Shown here: positions 11,239 to 23,125 of the stretch, one piece after another
Numbering within the stretch: the stretch's first letter is position 1
Layout of the letters: each line of letters opens with the position of its first letter
Source of the DNA: Dendrolimus kikuchii
Lineage: Eukaryota; Arthropoda; Insecta; Lepidoptera; Lasiocampidae
Length of the DNA: 64,000 nt
Assembly (NCBI GenBank): GCA_019925095.2
Contig: CM034401.1
Coordinates: forward strand, 18,632,338-18,696,337
Reading direction: 5' to 3'
Translations under genes and position numbers: made by a program
Notes under the pieces: generated by a model
The model's database searches: none
Told to the model about the DNA's origin: nothing
The model's input: the letters and a program-made list of their open reading frames with translations, nothing else

Positions 11239-11415
11239 ATGTTACCGACAGATTTTTTAGACTGTACTTCGACTAGTATGCCTGACATCTCCGATAACGA
11301 AGATGATGTGATCTTACGTTTAAATGAGCGTGTCAAGAAACTTGAGACTGACATGAAATTCTTATTCTACTGTTATTCCATTCTTATTCTAGTTATTATT
11401 ATTCATATAAGCTAG
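11239..11415 (+). CDS. 58-codon ORF, acidic/coiled-coil/membrane-like, unknown
   Basis: The frame runs ATG to TAG with no stop. The predicted peptide has an acidic stretch (SDNEDDV, residues 18-24), a short heptad-like helix (LRLNERVKKLETDM, about 26-39) and a hydrophobic C-terminal segment (FLFYCYSILILVIII, about 41-55) that would suit a tail anchor. It sits between the two arms of the GC-rich inverted repeat, so it may belong to a transposon. I do not recognise it. At this length a chance ORF cannot be excluded, but the ordered composition is unlike neighbouring random frames. Confidence 0.25.
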   Translation: MLPTDFLDCTSTSMPDISDNEDDVILRLNERVKKLETDMKFLFYCYSILILVIIIHIS

Positions 11416-11499
11416 GGTTTTGAAGTACACGTACAAAGAATTGAAGGACGGAAGTTTTTTGTTATGTGGGTGCATGGGTTATTGTTTTTAACAACAGGA

Positions 11500-11775
11500 C
11501 ATAAATGTGATTCGCCCTATTGGGGTGGCATCTCAAGCAAGAAATGCTATTGCCACGCTGCGGTCAAGGATACCCACCAAAACCTCTGTGTTCCGTCCTT
11601 CGCCTTCATGTCAGAGCGACAAGTATTTGGCTTAGCCATTTCGCAGGCCCCTGGCGACATCGCTTTCTCCTTGACGTGGGGCGGTTTGTAATGTGTCGCA
11701 CGGGAGGAGCGGTGAGCACACGCGGAACACCAGTGCGCCCCCATCATACTCTTCCCCATACTCTCAAATAAAGAA
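11500..11775 (-). repeat. GC-rich repeat, right member of an inverted pair
   Basis: The minus strand reads CACAGAGGTTTTGGTGG, then GAGATGCCACCCCAATAGGG, corresponding in order to the block at 10940-11035. The outer halves are more diverged. It ends near CTCAAATAAAGAAG, an A-rich border. Confidence 0.5.
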
Positions 11776-12393
11776 GATAAAATATTCTCAAAATATGTTC
11801 AGCCCCAACTGTCATTCCACTTTGTGACGTCTCAATTATACGGATTAGGGAAAATAAAATTCGCCATTTTGCAGACTTCTTCCAAGAAACGTAATGGGGG
11901 TTGAAAATACAGTTTAGGAACTTTTCTTCACACCTCGGCAGACATCATCGTTATCGCTTTTTGCCGTTTGCATTTTGAATATTTAACCATTACTATCTAT
12001 ACATATAATAATATATATAATATAAATAATATAATAAAAATGTAGAGGTCGAATTTCTGTACAATGAAAAAAAAATGCTAAAAACTGAGTCAGGGGGATG
12101 TAAGAAGTGAAATAGTATAATATGAAATAGTATAGTATAATAATATTTAGTATTAAAATTAAAATAAATTAATATATTAAGTTATTCTTAAGGTACACCA
12201 AAACATAAAAATTACTACATATAATGTCACATACAGTAACAAAAATAAACAATAAGCGTGTATAGACTCTCAAATTTTTCATAGAAATTAAGTAGTAAAA
12301 AAGGGTACGGAACTCGAGTCCGTAGAGATATTGATAATAATAAAATTTAAAAAAATAGAATTAATTTAGATTTTTTTTCAAATTTTTTTTTTC
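11776..12393. other. AT-rich sequence, nothing recognised
   Basis: Very AT-rich with TATAATAATATAT-type low complexity; no gene or classified repeat. Confidence 0.5.
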
Positions 12394-12584
12394 TCTGTTT
12401 GTCTGTCTGTTTGTACCGGCTAATCTCTGAAACGACTGGACCGATTTAAATGAAATTTTGTATGGTGATAGCTTATATATATCCCCGGTCAACATATAGG
12501 ATACTTTTGATCCTGAAAAAATAAAGACGGGAAGGGATAGTTAAAAAACCGCACCACGCGGACGAAGTCGCGGGCATCACCTAG
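12394..12584 (+). mobile_element. Helitron-like element, 3' portion
   Basis: The 3' end contains CGCGGACGAAGTCGCGGGC, able to form a CGCG hairpin, followed by CTAG at 12581-12584 and T. Upstream is ACGACTGGACCGATTT, shared with other copies. The 5' end is not defined. Confidence 0.6.
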
Positions 12585-14164
12585 TTAGGTAATAAAAAGT
12601 GTCTTTATTCTTTTAATTTTTAGGTGATGGAACTTTTCAAAACATTGTCTTGGAATTTGGTAGCTGTACTATATAGATGTTAGCAACAACGGAAATGAAC
12701 AAAAAAAATTCATTATTAATCCTAGAAAATGGTGTAATTTTTATAAAATAAATGTTTAAACCTCTTGTTTAAAAAGCAGCCGTTAAATATAGGTTACATT
12801 GTATTAAATTTTTATGTTTGTGCTATTTGCCCCCGGAAGATTCTCTTCATATTATATCGCAAACTATACATCCCATCTCCCGGAAGCTATCCCATTTCGG
12901 TATTAAAACTACATAATTGTACAAAATTACAGCAAAGCCGATCCAGTACTTCTAGTAGTTTTTCCGTGAAAGCTTAACAGACAGACAGATCGAGTTACTA
13001 TAAGCATTTTTTATAGATGATAAATTTTTATATCTATAAACTTGAGAAATTATTGTACGAAGGTTTTTCTGTATTGACAGATTTTGACACGTACGTGGAC
13101 TACTTACTCAGTTATAACCTTGCTAATTATTTAGCAATAGATTATTCCAAGTACGTGACGTAACAGCGACCTTACAGCTGCCAATATATCTAGGCACGTA
13201 TCACTCACTTACATAATATGATTCTCCAAAAGCGGCTTTTTTAGGGTATCAAATCTTCATTTTGTTTCATTTACGTTCTGCTTTTAAATTTTGAATTATA
13301 TTTTCTAAATTGTCAATTCAAATGCCAGATAGATTGGCCGTTGCTTTACAATAGACTGTCTCGTACTTGTTATCAACGTATACTGCAGCTGTCCATCGAG
13401 CCACTCGAAGAAGTTATTGGCTACGGAAACGACAGGCTATGTTTGTTCACGAGACGACTTAGTATCAGAGTTTAGGGTTCCTTAGAATTATATGGAGATA
13501 TACTGTTATATCGGTATATGTTTTGATGCAGATTAATATTCGAATTCAGTTTGAATAAATCTGTAAAATTTGTAAGGTGAATTTAAATGACCACCAAAAA
13601 ATATTTCCGGCCTATGTTATAACCAGTAAATATAACATTTTATTTAACAAAAAAACTGTATCGTTTAATATTCTTAATTTGAGTTTGTATATTATATTAT
13701 CTAATATATAAAAATCTCGTGTCACGTTGTTTGTGGTCGAACTCCTTCGAAATGGCTTACCCGCTTTTATTTTATTTTTTTGTATATTTGGTAGTTATGA
13801 GAATAGGTTGTAAAGTATTTTTCACCTTCGCCATCAGCATGTGGCGACAATTTGCACATTAGGCCAAATACTGTGTAAGTAAGAAGTAAAACAACAAACT
13901 TAATCGTTACTTACAATATTTTTCATAAGTCACATTTTGAAATGCATATTTAAATAGTTAAAAAAGTTCTTTTTTATTATTTTATACTAGGGCTTTATCT
14001 GTGTTAGTGTTTAAGATTTAAACTTTGGCCGAATGCCTATTTAAAGCGTTAAAAAATAATGCCGTTAACACATAGCCAAATTAGTGTATACAATTGTATA
14101 TATATTATCTGTCAGTATTAAACGTCATTAACAATTTTACATCTTAAATAACGCATTAAACTCA
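12585..14164. other. AT-rich sequence with traces of transposons
   Basis: Around 12900-13000 there is AGCCGATCCAGTACTTC with GACAGACAGA, and around 13700-13760 a TAATATATAAAAATCTCG opening followed by CGAACTCCTTCGAAA; both resemble parts of Helitron-like elements but lack ends. No gene recognised. Confidence 0.4.
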
Positions 14165-14375
14165 TCGCCAGGCCAGGCGGGCTGTAGTAAGAGGTGACAA
14201 AACAATCTATAGGCGAGTGGTAGAGCATTTTCCAGTGTGGATGGCTACCACGCCTGATTTAGAGCAGGCCGCCATAACAACCTTGAGTTGAGTTCCGGCA
14301 TTAATGGCCAGTCCTATCTACCAGTCTGGCAGCGCGAATTTGTCAGCCTGTATACTGTACTCCAGCAATAAAAAA
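14165..14375 (+). mobile_element. SINE family A copy with internal deletion
   Basis: It starts within the CGCCAGGCCAGGCGGGCTGT region, keeps GTAAGAGGTGACAAAAC and GGATGGCTACCACGCCTG, then lacks the B-box-like and CATTTGTAGCACC parts before a CAGCAATAAAAAAT tail. Confidence 0.7.
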
Positions 14376-15159
14376 TCGCCATATCTGCGTAAAACGGCCT
14401 ATATTTTTAACACTAATGCAGATGAAACCCTACCTTTAAAAATAAAACAGTAGACAAAAAATTATCTAATGAAATGAAAGTAAAAACCTATGTTACGGAA
14501 CCATACACCGTTACACTCGTGTCGAGCCTAAGACTGACTTGTCCTTTATATCCTGGCATGGTCAGCACAAAAGGCCTCTCCAAGAGCGGGTTGTTTGCCG
14601 AGCCTCTAGTAATATGCGAACCGTACCTATTGTAACGAAATCCATTCAAATTTCCGCCACGCTGACTACAAATGCGTAGAGATATCAGTTTTCTATGTAT
14701 TTTTTGTATCAGAATATGTTTTGTTAGAATATTAAAGCTTCGTATTTTTGGTACAAAGAACTTTCGATTCTGATTGGCGTCTGTACACTGCACGCTATTT
14801 TTACTAGACCATAGAAGAATAGTAGAATTGAAAATCACCCAATAAAATACTTAATTAAAAATCCTAAATTTTCATAACTAGTTAGTACCACCGGACATTT
14901 TGTTTTGCTTTTTCGATATCATGACAGGAAAAGGAACAAAATTCATACAGCTTAACCACAAGTTTCACATGTGTATATAATAAGTGCTTTATTGATTTTT
15001 TTTAGCTACTTTACTTTTTTTAATTAATTGTGTTATCATTGTTTTCCATTTATTTTTTCTTTGTCATTATTCCTTTCACGTATACGTTGACTATAATTTT
15101 GAGTTTGCTTGTTTTTACCGTGGGTCGCATGACTTTTGTGAAAAAGGAGGTGGGCACTG
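14376..15159. other. AT-rich sequence with an unexplained open frame
   Basis: A minus-strand frame of 116 codons (14838-14488) runs here without a recognisable domain or splice signals. I see no support for a gene and list it only because the frame is long for such AT-rich DNA. Confidence 0.3.
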
Positions 15160-15450
15160 AAAATCAGTGCTGTGTCGGACTATATTTCGGCACAGCAAAT
15201 TACTGAATGCCAAGCTCATTTCGTAAATTGCGGCACAAATTTTCATTATTATTGTTATTCCTTGAAGACCACGGGCCATGAAAATGGCCCGGGCTTTTGG
15301 AGGTCTTTCGTGGGGCCATGTGAAAGCCAACACGTAGAGACCCCTTGACAAATTTAATGTAAATCTGGCGTGACTTATTGTAATTATTATTAATTATTGT
15401 TAAGTGTCGCATTTTTAGAAATAAATATTTTCTTTTTTTCTTTCTTTCTA
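15160..15450 (+). mobile_element. LINE 3' UTR fragment with (TTTC)n tail
   Basis: Contains CAGTGCTGTGTCGGAC, then ACCACGGGCCATGAAAATGG, and ends AGAAATAAATATTTTC followed by TTTCTTTCTTTC. The middle block is repeated on the minus strand at 27725-27845. Non-coding 3' end of a dispersed LINE; family not named. Confidence 0.6.
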
Positions 15451-15715
15451 TGTCATTTTTTTTAGACTAATCCAAATTTCTTTTTCAGTTTTTGACTAAT
15501 TTGGGCTTTGTATAAATATTATACTAAAATATAAAACATCAAAAGCTAAGAGAAGAATGACTTCGGGCTCCATGTAGTCTTGTAGCATTTAGGAAATTTG
15601 AACTCCCACGGTTTAGGGGATTTCACACATCCTATTTGTCGAAATAGAAAGTATTCCATATGCATTATACTCTTCTGAAATATGCTTGTATACTGAAAGT
15701 TTCCCGATTGTTGTT

Positions 15716-16045
15716 CACACCTCTTGCTTCGCTTGTGGTTATCGCTTGACTGCCTCGTCCCTCCATCGGGCCATTGCTTTATACTGCAAAGATGCATTGT
15801 GTCCGTCCGGCCGCGTGGACTGAATTTCCTAGAATCAGTTTGTACTTTAAATCCGACACATCTGGCTAATGAGTCGACCTCAACGCCCATAAACGAGTAC
15901 AATAAAACAATGGACTGTTTTCTAGAGTAATTAGTAAACGCATGTTAATAAATAAGTAAACAAAAGAAGTCCAAATGCCGAAAGGTAATAAAATGTGTTT
16001 TTACAGGTATTCAGGTGTGAATTTGTTTTTGTCGGCGTCTACGTT
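15716..16045 (+). repeat. unclassified dispersed repeat, inverted partner of 19331-19633
   Basis: Words such as CAGTTTGTACTTTAAATCCG, GAAGTCCAAATGCCGAAAGG and CAGGTGTGAATTTG occur in the same order, reverse-complemented, at 19331-19633. Roughly 300 bp align by eye with scattered differences. Open frames in both copies read through the shared part but share no family with known proteins. Confidence 0.6.
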
Positions 16046-16257
16046 GTAACAATACACTTGGGTAGATGTTTGACGTCTATCTGTTACAATAAATACATTC
16101 TAATTTATATTATATATAAAAAACTGGCTGTGAATATCACTATGGAAATAATTTTATTGCGATTTAAACAAGCATTAATACTCTATTGAACTCACTTTAC
16201 TTGTATAAAATTACGACGTCAAAATTCGTGTATAACATAACAACATATTCCTATACA

Positions 16258-16446
16258 ACCCGCAGGGGAGATTTGTGGCGAAGCCTTAGTTGAGTAGCGA
16301 TACCTCGGTCCTGACTCCGGAGGCCACGGCAAGCATGTTGTTAGCACGTGGCCAGGAAACTGCCTAAGTGGTGCATGCGTTCCGGCCAGAAACATGCAGC
16401 TTTTGAGTTTAGGACGTTTTCGCTAGCCATTACACTACCACGACTT
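16258..16446 (-). mobile_element. tRNA-derived SINE family F
   Basis: The minus strand starts GTCGTGGTAGTGTAATGG and continues GCTAGCG, the same tRNA-like head as at 31034 and 56380, followed by CACTTAGGCAGTTTCC. The B box is degenerate here. The 3' half is diverged. Confidence 0.6.
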
Positions 16447-16895
16447 TTCTGACTGTCAAAATTCTTTTTGTTAGATGGTGGACTGTGTGGGTGGAGGAAG
16501 AGTTCCAATTAGATTGACTATAATCCAACATTTTTGCCTTGCATAATACGATATTGAAAGCCGTAGCTTCGTAGCTTAGTTCACCTTTGTTCTCTAAGTT
16601 AGTTTATGTTTTAGGAATTCAGCTCGGCAATATTTCATTAATCTGCTCCTATTTTTCGGGTCAAACGCTTTCTCATACTCCGCAATGTCTGGATTTTATT
16701 AGAACTTTATTTTATAGCGGTTATAACTTAAGCTTAGCAATAAAACGTACTTAAGGCTGAACCCTAAAATGTAATCGATGCTTTTTACTTGTAATGCTGG
16801 ATTGACTTGAGACGTGCGTGATAGAACGAATATGACTATATTTTCTGAAAGAAAGCAAGGATGGCACGCAATATCGTGAAACATTCCACAATTTT
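16447..16895. other. sequence with nothing recognised
   Basis: No gene or repeat assigned; it borders the following SINE. Confidence 0.4.
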
Positions 16896-17196
16896 TATCC
16901 GTGCAGGAACGGAGAAAGAATACAATTTCCTGCGGCCGAGCGGCCTGTCGTAAGAGGCGACAAAACAACCCACAGCCTGGTGGTAGGGAATTTTCCCGAC
17001 TAGATGGCTACCACCCCTGGTCTAAAGTATGTCGCCATAACAACCTTGAGTTGTGTTCCGGCATTAGTGACCAGGGTCCAGTCCCCTTAAACGCATTTGT
17101 AGCATCTTTAGTGTTCCAAATGTCCATAGGCGATGATAACCGCTTTCCAACAAGTGGGCCATCTGCCTGTCTGCTGAACTCCAGCAAAAAAAAAAA
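16896..17196 (+). mobile_element. SINE family A, near full-length copy
   Basis: The copy starts at the shared 5' boundary (ATCCGTGCAGGAACGGAG), continues CAATTTCCTGCGGCC, GTCGTAAGAGGCGAC, GGCTACCACCCCTGG, ATTAGTGACCAGGG and GTCCATAGGCGATG, and ends CCAGCAAAAAAAAAAAG. Three direct words in the 5' 70 bp can pair (see findings). A short deletion removes part of the GAGAGCAGCAGCGC segment. Confidence 0.8.
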
Positions 17197-19008
17197 GTTC
17201 TATTGTTTTTCAAACTAAGTTCCACTAGACAATATATTTTGAGAGTTATAAATACCTACACAAGTCAAATATTATGTCTACTTCCTGTTCTATATAATAT
17301 TTATATTGCTTCGCGACGGGTTATTGCTGTTTTAAGAAGAACCGGCAGGCAACTCCCTAGCATCACGTCTGGCTAAGATTTTACTTTTTAATCTGCTCTG
17401 TATATTTGTTTAATAAATATGTTACATAATTTCTTATCAATCTATACAAAGAAGTAAAACATCTGGCCCATATTAGAAATGATTGAATCAGGCTCCACTG
17501 ACAAAGCATAGCCCTTAAATGATAGCAAGATAGTATAGTATAGAATATTCTTTGTTGCACATAAGAAAACAGTACACATCAGAATTAACAATTAACTATC
17601 GTTCAACTAGTACAGCATTGGTATGAAAATGTTCGCCAGTTATCAAATTGATCCATTTAACGTTCCGCGAGCACATGTCACGTTTTCAAACTAAGTCACA
17701 AACCAGACTGTTCCACAGAAAATTATGTATAACTATTTGAAAATAAAGTTTAAAATTACTTACATCAAAGTTGTTTGATCTATTTTGTCTAAGATGATTG
17801 TTTAGATGTGTAAAACCTTTTTATTGGGTTTAATACTTATATTAGCAAAGAGGATATAATTACTACGCATTTATAGCCTCTTTGCTTCTTTTTGTTAATC
17901 TCAACGTCTGTCATTGTCAACATTGCAATTATCTTTTTTCACGTTTCTATATTTCACGAACGTAAAATTTATTAAAATGCTAGCAGTATTATTTCTTGTA
18001 TTTGTGCAAGCAAAAGTCGATGAAGTTCGAAATTTGCCGATGAACATTTTCGTTCCATGACTGTACAATCGGTGGTCCTATCGTTAATAGTGATTTTTTC
18101 CCAACAACTTTCTAGATATAATTTTACATGTCTAATAGTGGATCGGTATTCAGTGCGCATAGTTTAAAATGTATATAATATTAATATCAAATAAAAAATA
18201 CACATATATATTTATATACTAATATATATTTATATACTAATATACATAAACCTTATGTAGGTTTATGTATACATACATAAATGACAGTATATAAATGTAT
18301 ATAGTCATCTTTGAGGAGTTTATTAAAAAATGTAAGTGACTTTGTACTTTTGATACTCATTGGTAATGAATTCCACTAACTTACGGCCTCTGCACAGTGA
18401 AAGATATCTGGAAAATATGCGTAGAATGTATTGGCATCATTAGTCGCGAATTTGATGATCTTAAGAGCCTTGTACTCTCTTGAAAGAATTCAAAGCGTTC
18501 CTTCAAACAGGGGGGCATTTTTGAGCTAAAGAGTTACAATACAAAATGTATATGATATGAGCTTACTGGCGAACGTATAGATAGCCATTCGAGTTTACTA
18601 CAAAATTCAAAAATGTGATCATATTTGAGCAAACCGAATGTGAAACGAATGCTGAAGTTTTGGAGTCCTAGTTTATCTAATACGTTTTGTTTGAAGATAC
18701 ACATATGTCAGAAAAACAAAGTCTCTGATTACGTTAGGGGAGGCTGCGAGCAGGATAGCTCCAGATTTAAAAAAAATAACGTATTTTTTTAATAGCTTCC
18801 AAATTGGCTTAACGATTTCAGTGACAATTTAAATCAAACGAATCATATCATATTATTTAGAACTGCTGAAATAATTCAAGGTTTAAAATAACTAATTCAT
18901 CTTAAATTTTAGTGTGTTTCATTCGATATCAGGCTGAGTTTAAAAGATATGAATATGTATGTAGAAGTGTAGAAGTAGCGAGCACAATTATTTAACAATA
19001 TCTTTCTT
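17197..19008. other. AT-rich sequence with one strong hairpin
   Basis: No gene recognised. At 18241-18271 TATACATAAACC and GGTTTATGTATA form a perfect 12-bp stem around a 7-nt loop. Around 18320-18530 the minus strand could hold a very decayed LINE end, but stops interrupt it. Confidence 0.45.
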
Positions 19009-19085
19009 TCTTTTATCTTCTCCCAATTATTTGGAGTCGGCACAATATGTCTTTTCCTTTCATACAATTTTGTAATGTGTTATGG
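19009..19085. repeat. short dispersed repeat shared with 44945-45020
   Basis: The word order TCTTCTCCCAATTATTTGGAG, GTCGGCACAATATGTCTTT is matched at 44945-45020 by TTTTTCTAATTATTTGAGAC and CGGCACAATATGTCTTTCC in the same orientation. Family unknown. Confidence 0.45.
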
Positions 19086-19330
19086 GTTAACAGGAATAAT
19101 AGTGTCACTCACTTTTTTGTCGGGTTTGCTGGTTCGTTTTTGAATTTCGTATTTTTCGCTACACGTAAATCTACTTCCTGCGGTAGGGTTGCAAGACTGG
19201 ATGACACTTGGCAGCCACGGAAGCGCAGCGCCATAGATTTTGTTTCTTTCCGTTGTGCGTCTCGTTCGCGCGTGTGGTTTTGCCAGATAGGACAGACAGG
19301 GAGAGTGGACAATGGGAGGATATTGTTACG

Positions 19331-19633
19331 ACCTAGACGCCGACAAAGACAAATTCACACCTGCATTCCTGTAGAAAGACATTTGATTACCTTTCGGCAT
19401 TCGGACTTCTTTTATTTACTTTGTGTTTAAAATTTGTGATTAGAAAACAGCCCATTGTGTATTGTGATCTTTTGTGGCAGTCATTAGCCAGGTGTGTCGT
19501 ATTTAAAGTACAAACTGATTCTAGGAAATTCGTTCCACGCGGCCGGACAGACATATTGCATCTGTACAGTATAAAGCAATGCCTCGATAGAGGGACGAGG
19601 CAGTCGAGCGATAACCACGAGCGAAGCAAGACT
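19331..19633 (-). repeat. unclassified dispersed repeat, inverted partner of 15716-16045
   Basis: Read on the minus strand it follows the 15716-16045 sequence, including GACTGCCTCGTCCCTC and CGGCCGCGTGGAACG, to GTCGGCGTCTAGG. See that entry. Confidence 0.6.
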
Positions 19634-20347
19634 TGGTACATTCGGTAATCTATTTAGTGACGGACTTTGCGCGTGTTATTGAATTACGATATTCTGCATT
19701 ACGTTTGGACTTGCTGCGTTTGGTTATATTTGTACCTATGTTATACGTGTTTATATAGTTTTAATAAACTCTATAATAATTCCAACGGCGTTTTAATTCG
19801 AGTCCTGCAACTCGTAACAGTATTAATATTCTTTTCTTTTTTTCTCTCTTCAGGGTTACGTGTGTATGGCGCCAACACAATTAGTTAACAATATCGTCTT
19901 GAATGTAATGTTATAATTCGATAACTTCTTAAAACATTCTACCTTAAGCGAACAGAATTCGCTGCAAGGTATTCATTCTCTGCAACGTTCGTCGCCCAAG
20001 TCAACGTTTCCATCTAAACCCGCCAGCAGGGATTCCTCAGAGCTTTTTTTCATGATGCCATAATAAAAATCACGACTAAGATCGTCGCGCAATCGATATA
20101 GATGGCACTTTACGAGCGATGTTCACCCGGTTATAACACTTTGGAATTGTTATTTTTACTTTATACGTGTTTATGTTGGGTTTTCCCTCGTAAGTTTGGA
20201 ATTCCAGACACGTTGGAAGCTGGATTGTAAAGTTGTTTACAAAATGCTTTTTGATTTCAATATTTTCAGTTTACCCGATATTAGATTGTTCATATACGTC
20301 TTCCAATTTGAACCGATCAAAATGATCAATTGATGATCGAATGATTT

Positions 20348-20562
20348 GCCAGGTGGTAGGGCATTTGCTCGACTGGATGGCGACCACCCCTGGTTTAAAG
20401 TATGCCGTCATAGCAACCTTGATTTGTGTTCCGGCATTAGTGACCAGGTTCCAGTCTCCCTTATGACAGCAGCAGCGCATTTGTAGCACCTTTGGTGTTG
20501 CAATCAAGTGGGCCGTCTGCCTGTCTGATGAACTCATGCAATAAAATAAAAATAAAAATAAA
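20348..20562 (+). mobile_element. SINE family A, 5'-truncated copy
   Basis: Begins GCCAGGTGGTAGGGCATTTG, keeps CCGGCATTAGTGACCAGG and GCATTTGTAGCACCTTTGG, then jumps from GTTGCAAT to CAAGTGGGCCGTC (lost GTCCATAGGCGAT part) and ends in (AATAAAA)n. Confidence 0.75.
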
Positions 20563-21593
20563 TTTCTATATACAAATAAATTTGAATCATCATCGTCATC
20601 CAATCTCATCATTCAGTACCGTCGTGTCCTCTCAGTTCTGTGCCTTTCAAGTAGATTGATTTAGTTTGGTTTGATTGATCCTTCTGTTATAAGCATTACG
20701 TTTCGTTAACTTCATAACTCGTTCCTTCAGCTGTGATTTTATTGTTAATTAAAATTTAATAGTCCCATGGAAATAGAACACTATGAATACAAGCGCACAG
20801 TAAAACTCTGAAAAAGTTCTAAATCGTATGTGTCTAGATGGCGTTACAGGTCATTATTTTTGATATTCCATTCCTTAAAATATATTTTTCTTCTTCAAGG
20901 AGAAACTTCTTAGACCTTGCAATTAAGTATTTGTGCTTTTTGATCTGGTTGATTGATTTGAAATTTGCTATTTTTTAAAGAATTAAAAATTACTCTACTT
21001 TTGTCCAAAAAAAAATATAATAAGATATTTATATTTAAATTAATACATATAATAATAATACTTTTTAACGGTTTTAAGCGCCGCATTTTATTTGTTTTTT
21101 ATTCCGACGTTTCGAGCACTTTTCACTAGACGGATCACGGAATACAAAGATGTCAAGTGTCGATAAGTAAATACCGCGCTTACAACCGTAAAATATACTT
21201 TTGTTATATACTCGTTATGTTAAAAAAAGGGAATGTAACGCAGAGAAGAAAGTCCTATTATATAGACAAAGAAAAGTTTAATAAAAAAGTCCATTCGCCA
21301 CATTAATTTTAATCCCTTCGACCTACGTGGAAATATTCAAATTTGAAAATCGTTCGACAGGATCCACTAATCGCACGAATGAGTCCGTAATTAAAAAGTC
21401 GTTGACGCTTGCGATTTTGCCGCGTACTAAAGTCGATTGTTGAATGGTGAGCCTTAAGCCACAGAATGGCATACGGTAGCAACTTTTAAGCGGGTGATTT
21501 CCAGAGATAAAAATATTTTTATATACCTATGTTTAATCTTTATTACGAGTATGTATGAATATTTATAAATGTAATGATAGTTCTTAAATGTTT
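20563..21593. other. AT-rich sequence with one dispersed repeat
   Basis: At about 21055-21150 the minus strand reads GAAAAGTGCTCGAAACGTCG and CTTAAAACCGTTAAAA, matching plus-strand 42240-42335. The rest is unassigned. Confidence 0.4.
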
Positions 21594-21670
21594 AGCCAGG
21601 TGACAGGGCATTTGCCCGACTGGATGGCTACCAACCCTGGTCTAGAGTATGTCGCCATAACAACCTTGTG
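21594..21670 (+). mobile_element. SINE family A, short internal fragment
   Basis: Only the middle of the element is present, from GCCAGGTGACAGGGCATTTG to GCCATAACAACCTTG. Confidence 0.7.
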
Positions 21671-22254
21671 TCCATTTTTCTGGTTTATTTTTTTTATTTT
21701 GAAGATAGTAATTGAAAAATTAAGTTCCAAAAATTAATTACAAAAATGATAATATATCTATTATAAATTTAATAATGTTTTTATTTTTTTGGGTGTTAAA
21801 TGAAATGTGTCAGATTAGAAAGGTGAGAAGGAATTGCTTTGGCGTTTTAGAAGTAGTAGGTAGTCCTTAAAATTTCTATAATTACTGTACGACCATTCAC
21901 GTATTCATTCGCTCCTTCTCATTGCTTACTCAGTATCTTCCACACACTGCCTTCCATTTCCAAAAAGGGACGCTTCGTAAGTTCCACTGAAAATTTTTAA
22001 TAAGAGCTCAAATTAATTCATCGCGCCGCAACGTGTATAATAGATGTGAGAGAATCTCACTGGTGCGTAGCTCAAATCAAGCTATCGAAAGAAAAACTGA
22101 AGATTTTGCAAAGGTAGGTACGTACCCTTTTATCTCACAAGTATTGTATCGACTCGAAATAATTGAGCAAAATATAAAAGAATAAAATCTTTACCCGTTC
22201 CATTCATTATTTTTCTGAGGAAAATGTTTTATAAATCACGAGTGTCGTCATCCT
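21671..22254. other. AT-rich sequence, nothing recognised
   Basis: No gene, RNA or classified repeat seen. Confidence 0.4.
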
Positions 22255-22560
22255 ATATTTGTATAAGACGAACAAGGGACAGGTAATACCTAGCGACCCG
22301 CCCCTTAATCCAGAAAAGGGCAAACGTTGGCAACTTTTAAAAGTTCATTCTATTCGTGCGCTCCATTAGTCGGGCGCGATTTTTCCGACCCTCTAACTTT
22401 CGGGGGTCTCGGCCCGTTGTCCCCGAAAACCCCCGACGCTCTACTATCGAAAATAAACAGGGATCACAGGGATTTTTGTGCGATTATTTCCAGACGAACT
22501 GTCACACGTGGACGTTGATATACGACGGAGAATAAAGAGTGCGAGTCGGTGATTGAGTGG
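22255..22560. other. GC-rich block of unknown nature
   Basis: About 300 bp stand out as GC-rich with runs such as CTCGGCCCGTTGTCCCCG in otherwise AT-rich DNA. A 63-codon open frame crosses it but no splice sites or domain support an exon. It might be a regulatory element or an old repeat. Confidence 0.3.
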
Positions 22561-22744
22561 CGCGCTTTATAACGATTCAATTTTCGATACAACTGTTTAA
22601 ATTGCGAATTATGTTCGTTGATATTTTGGTGTCTTAAATATTTTTGATTATTCTGTAATGTTCAATATTTCAATTGATCATTTCTGTAATAGTAGATGTA
22701 TGTATGATTCATGAAACTGTAATATCTCGTTTTGTGGACAGTTT

Positions 22745-22870
22745 TTTCTTCTTCAGCCAATCGATGTCCACTGGTGGATGTAGGTCTTCCAAAGTTTTCG
22801 TCACTTGCTCTAGTTCTTTGTTGCCCTCATGCAGCTCCTGGCGACGACGTTAACCAGATCATCAGTCATC
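22745..22870 (-). mobile_element. RTE-like LINE tail, degenerate
   Basis: The minus strand reads CTTTGGAAGACCTACATCCA, then CCAGTGGACATCGATTGG, a decayed version of the RTE 3' signature at 9905-9950. Upstream words (GGTTAACGTCGTCGCCAGGA) would belong to the C-terminal coding end. Confidence 0.5.
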
Positions 22871-22954
22871 GGTGCTAGAGGCTTTATTTATTTATTGGGA
22901 AGAGGAGATTGGGGAGCTTTATTTATTGGAAACAATTAAACTATAAACAAAAAG

Positions 22955-23125
22955 AAAGAAAGACTTTATTTGAAGAAATAGCAACGTAATTACATTCCTT
23001 ATAAATCCTTATACACAGAGCACATTTTGAGAATTTGTATGCCCCATATTCAGCAAACAAAGTTTGAACTCACTCAGCATAATGCTGTGCCGGAATTATA
23101 TTCGATACAACGCTGATTTGATTTT
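22955..23125 (-). mobile_element. LINE 3' UTR fragment with (TTTC)n tail
   Basis: On the minus strand: CAGCGTTGTATCGAAT, GGCACAGCATTATGCTGAGT and a terminal CAAATAAAGTCTTTCTTTCT. Same family as 10492-10704. Confidence 0.6.

Noticed and set aside
18300..18545. Possible LINE C-terminus on the minus strand (WNSLP-like residues)
   Set aside because: Interrupted by stops and too short to separate from chance.
19047..19430. 127-codon ORF, Phe/Arg-rich
   Set aside because: No domain, no splice context; it overlaps two dispersed repeats.
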